A stretch of 30,585 nucleotides of DNA from JAZDJJ01 sp043804035 (GTDB lineage Bacteria; Bacteroidota; Bacteroidia; Palsa-948), in NCBI GenBank assembly GCA_043804035.1, contig JAZDJJ010000113.1:1-30585 (forward strand), given 5' to 3'. Below, in pieces: positions 30,456 to 30,585 of the stretch. Under the pieces are notes generated by a model, which was given only the letters and a program-made list of their open reading frames with translations, did no database searches and had not been told where the DNA came from. Both the position numbers and the translations under genes were made by a program. Position 1 is the stretch's first letter; each line of letters starts with the position of its first letter.

Positions 30456-30585
30456 TATTTTACAAACACAAAAAAGCAATGTTATTATCTCACCTAAATT
30501 CAAGTAACTAATGCAACTTTTCTGAATTTATTTGTTCTTCAAACTTGAATTTATTCTTCTATTTTTTATTGATTGGAATTTAATA
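30456..30585. other. Terminal non-coding stretch with an inverted repeat
   Basis: No gene is seen. AAATTCAAGT (30496-30505) is the exact reverse complement of ACTTGAATTT (30543-30552), giving a 10-bp stem with a 37-base loop. It may be a weak transcript end of the CDF gene or a binding site; nothing more can be said. Confidence 0.35.

Overview
The window looks like chromosomal DNA from an AT-rich member of the Bacteroidota. Four things point that way. It encodes GldN, a type IX secretion/gliding component. It has the fused DAHP synthase/type II chorismate mutase typical of this phylum. It has Bacteroidota-style promoters with a TAnnTTTG -7 element. Its intergenic spacers are rich in palindromic repeats much GC-richer than the genes. 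I cannot name a genus. Several housekeeping genes (priA, mfd, trmB, rplS, DAHP synthase) argue against a plasmid or prophage.

Layout: 1-175 is a 14-bp tandem repeat followed by a MFS transporter gene. 1394-5895 is a minus-strand run: a LYS1/alanine-dehydrogenase-type oxidoreductase, a FemAB/GNAT-like gene broken in a homopolymer, a PhzF-family protein and an initiating polyprenyl-phosphate sugar transferase. 5896-7462 holds a divergent promoter region, a small AT-hook-like protein, 456 bp of repeats and a methyltransferase. priA (7463-9970) is followed by a 152-bp MITE-like element, a SiaB/SiaC kinase-phosphoprotein pair and a small unknown protein. rplS and gldN follow as a tight pair. 13385-17224 is an exopolysaccharide export operon (Wza-like lipoprotein, Wzc-like tyrosine kinase, RfbC). 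17572-23050 encodes Mfd, interrupted by one in-frame amber codon, behind a TMTC-like GT-C membrane protein with TPR repeats. 23172-24520 is a restriction-modification pair. It is followed by a GT-B glycosyltransferase, trmB (plus strand), DAHP synthase/chorismate mutase, an outer-membrane protein, a remnant of an IS200/RAYT-like transposase cut off by a repeat element, and a cation-diffusion-facilitator transporter.

Genes that work together: the sugar transferase starts lipid-linked glycan synthesis, the Wza/Wzc pair exports and regulates chain length, RfbC supplies a dTDP-sugar precursor, and the TMTC-like protein and GT-B enzyme may add envelope glycosylation. PriA and Mfd serve replication restart and transcription-coupled repair. 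The methyltransferase and its partner form a possible R-M system whose nuclease may be truncated.

The least ordinary content is not a large new gene system but the repeat landscape. One family of elements has GGGCRGTYCCAAAAAT-type terminal inverted repeats, one copy with a perfect 4-bp target duplication. A second palindromic family is also present. An interleaved A-B-A'-B' palindrome (pseudoknot topology) occurs in both families. Two genes (mfd and the FemAB-like gene) are broken by a single event each, which may be biology or assembly error.
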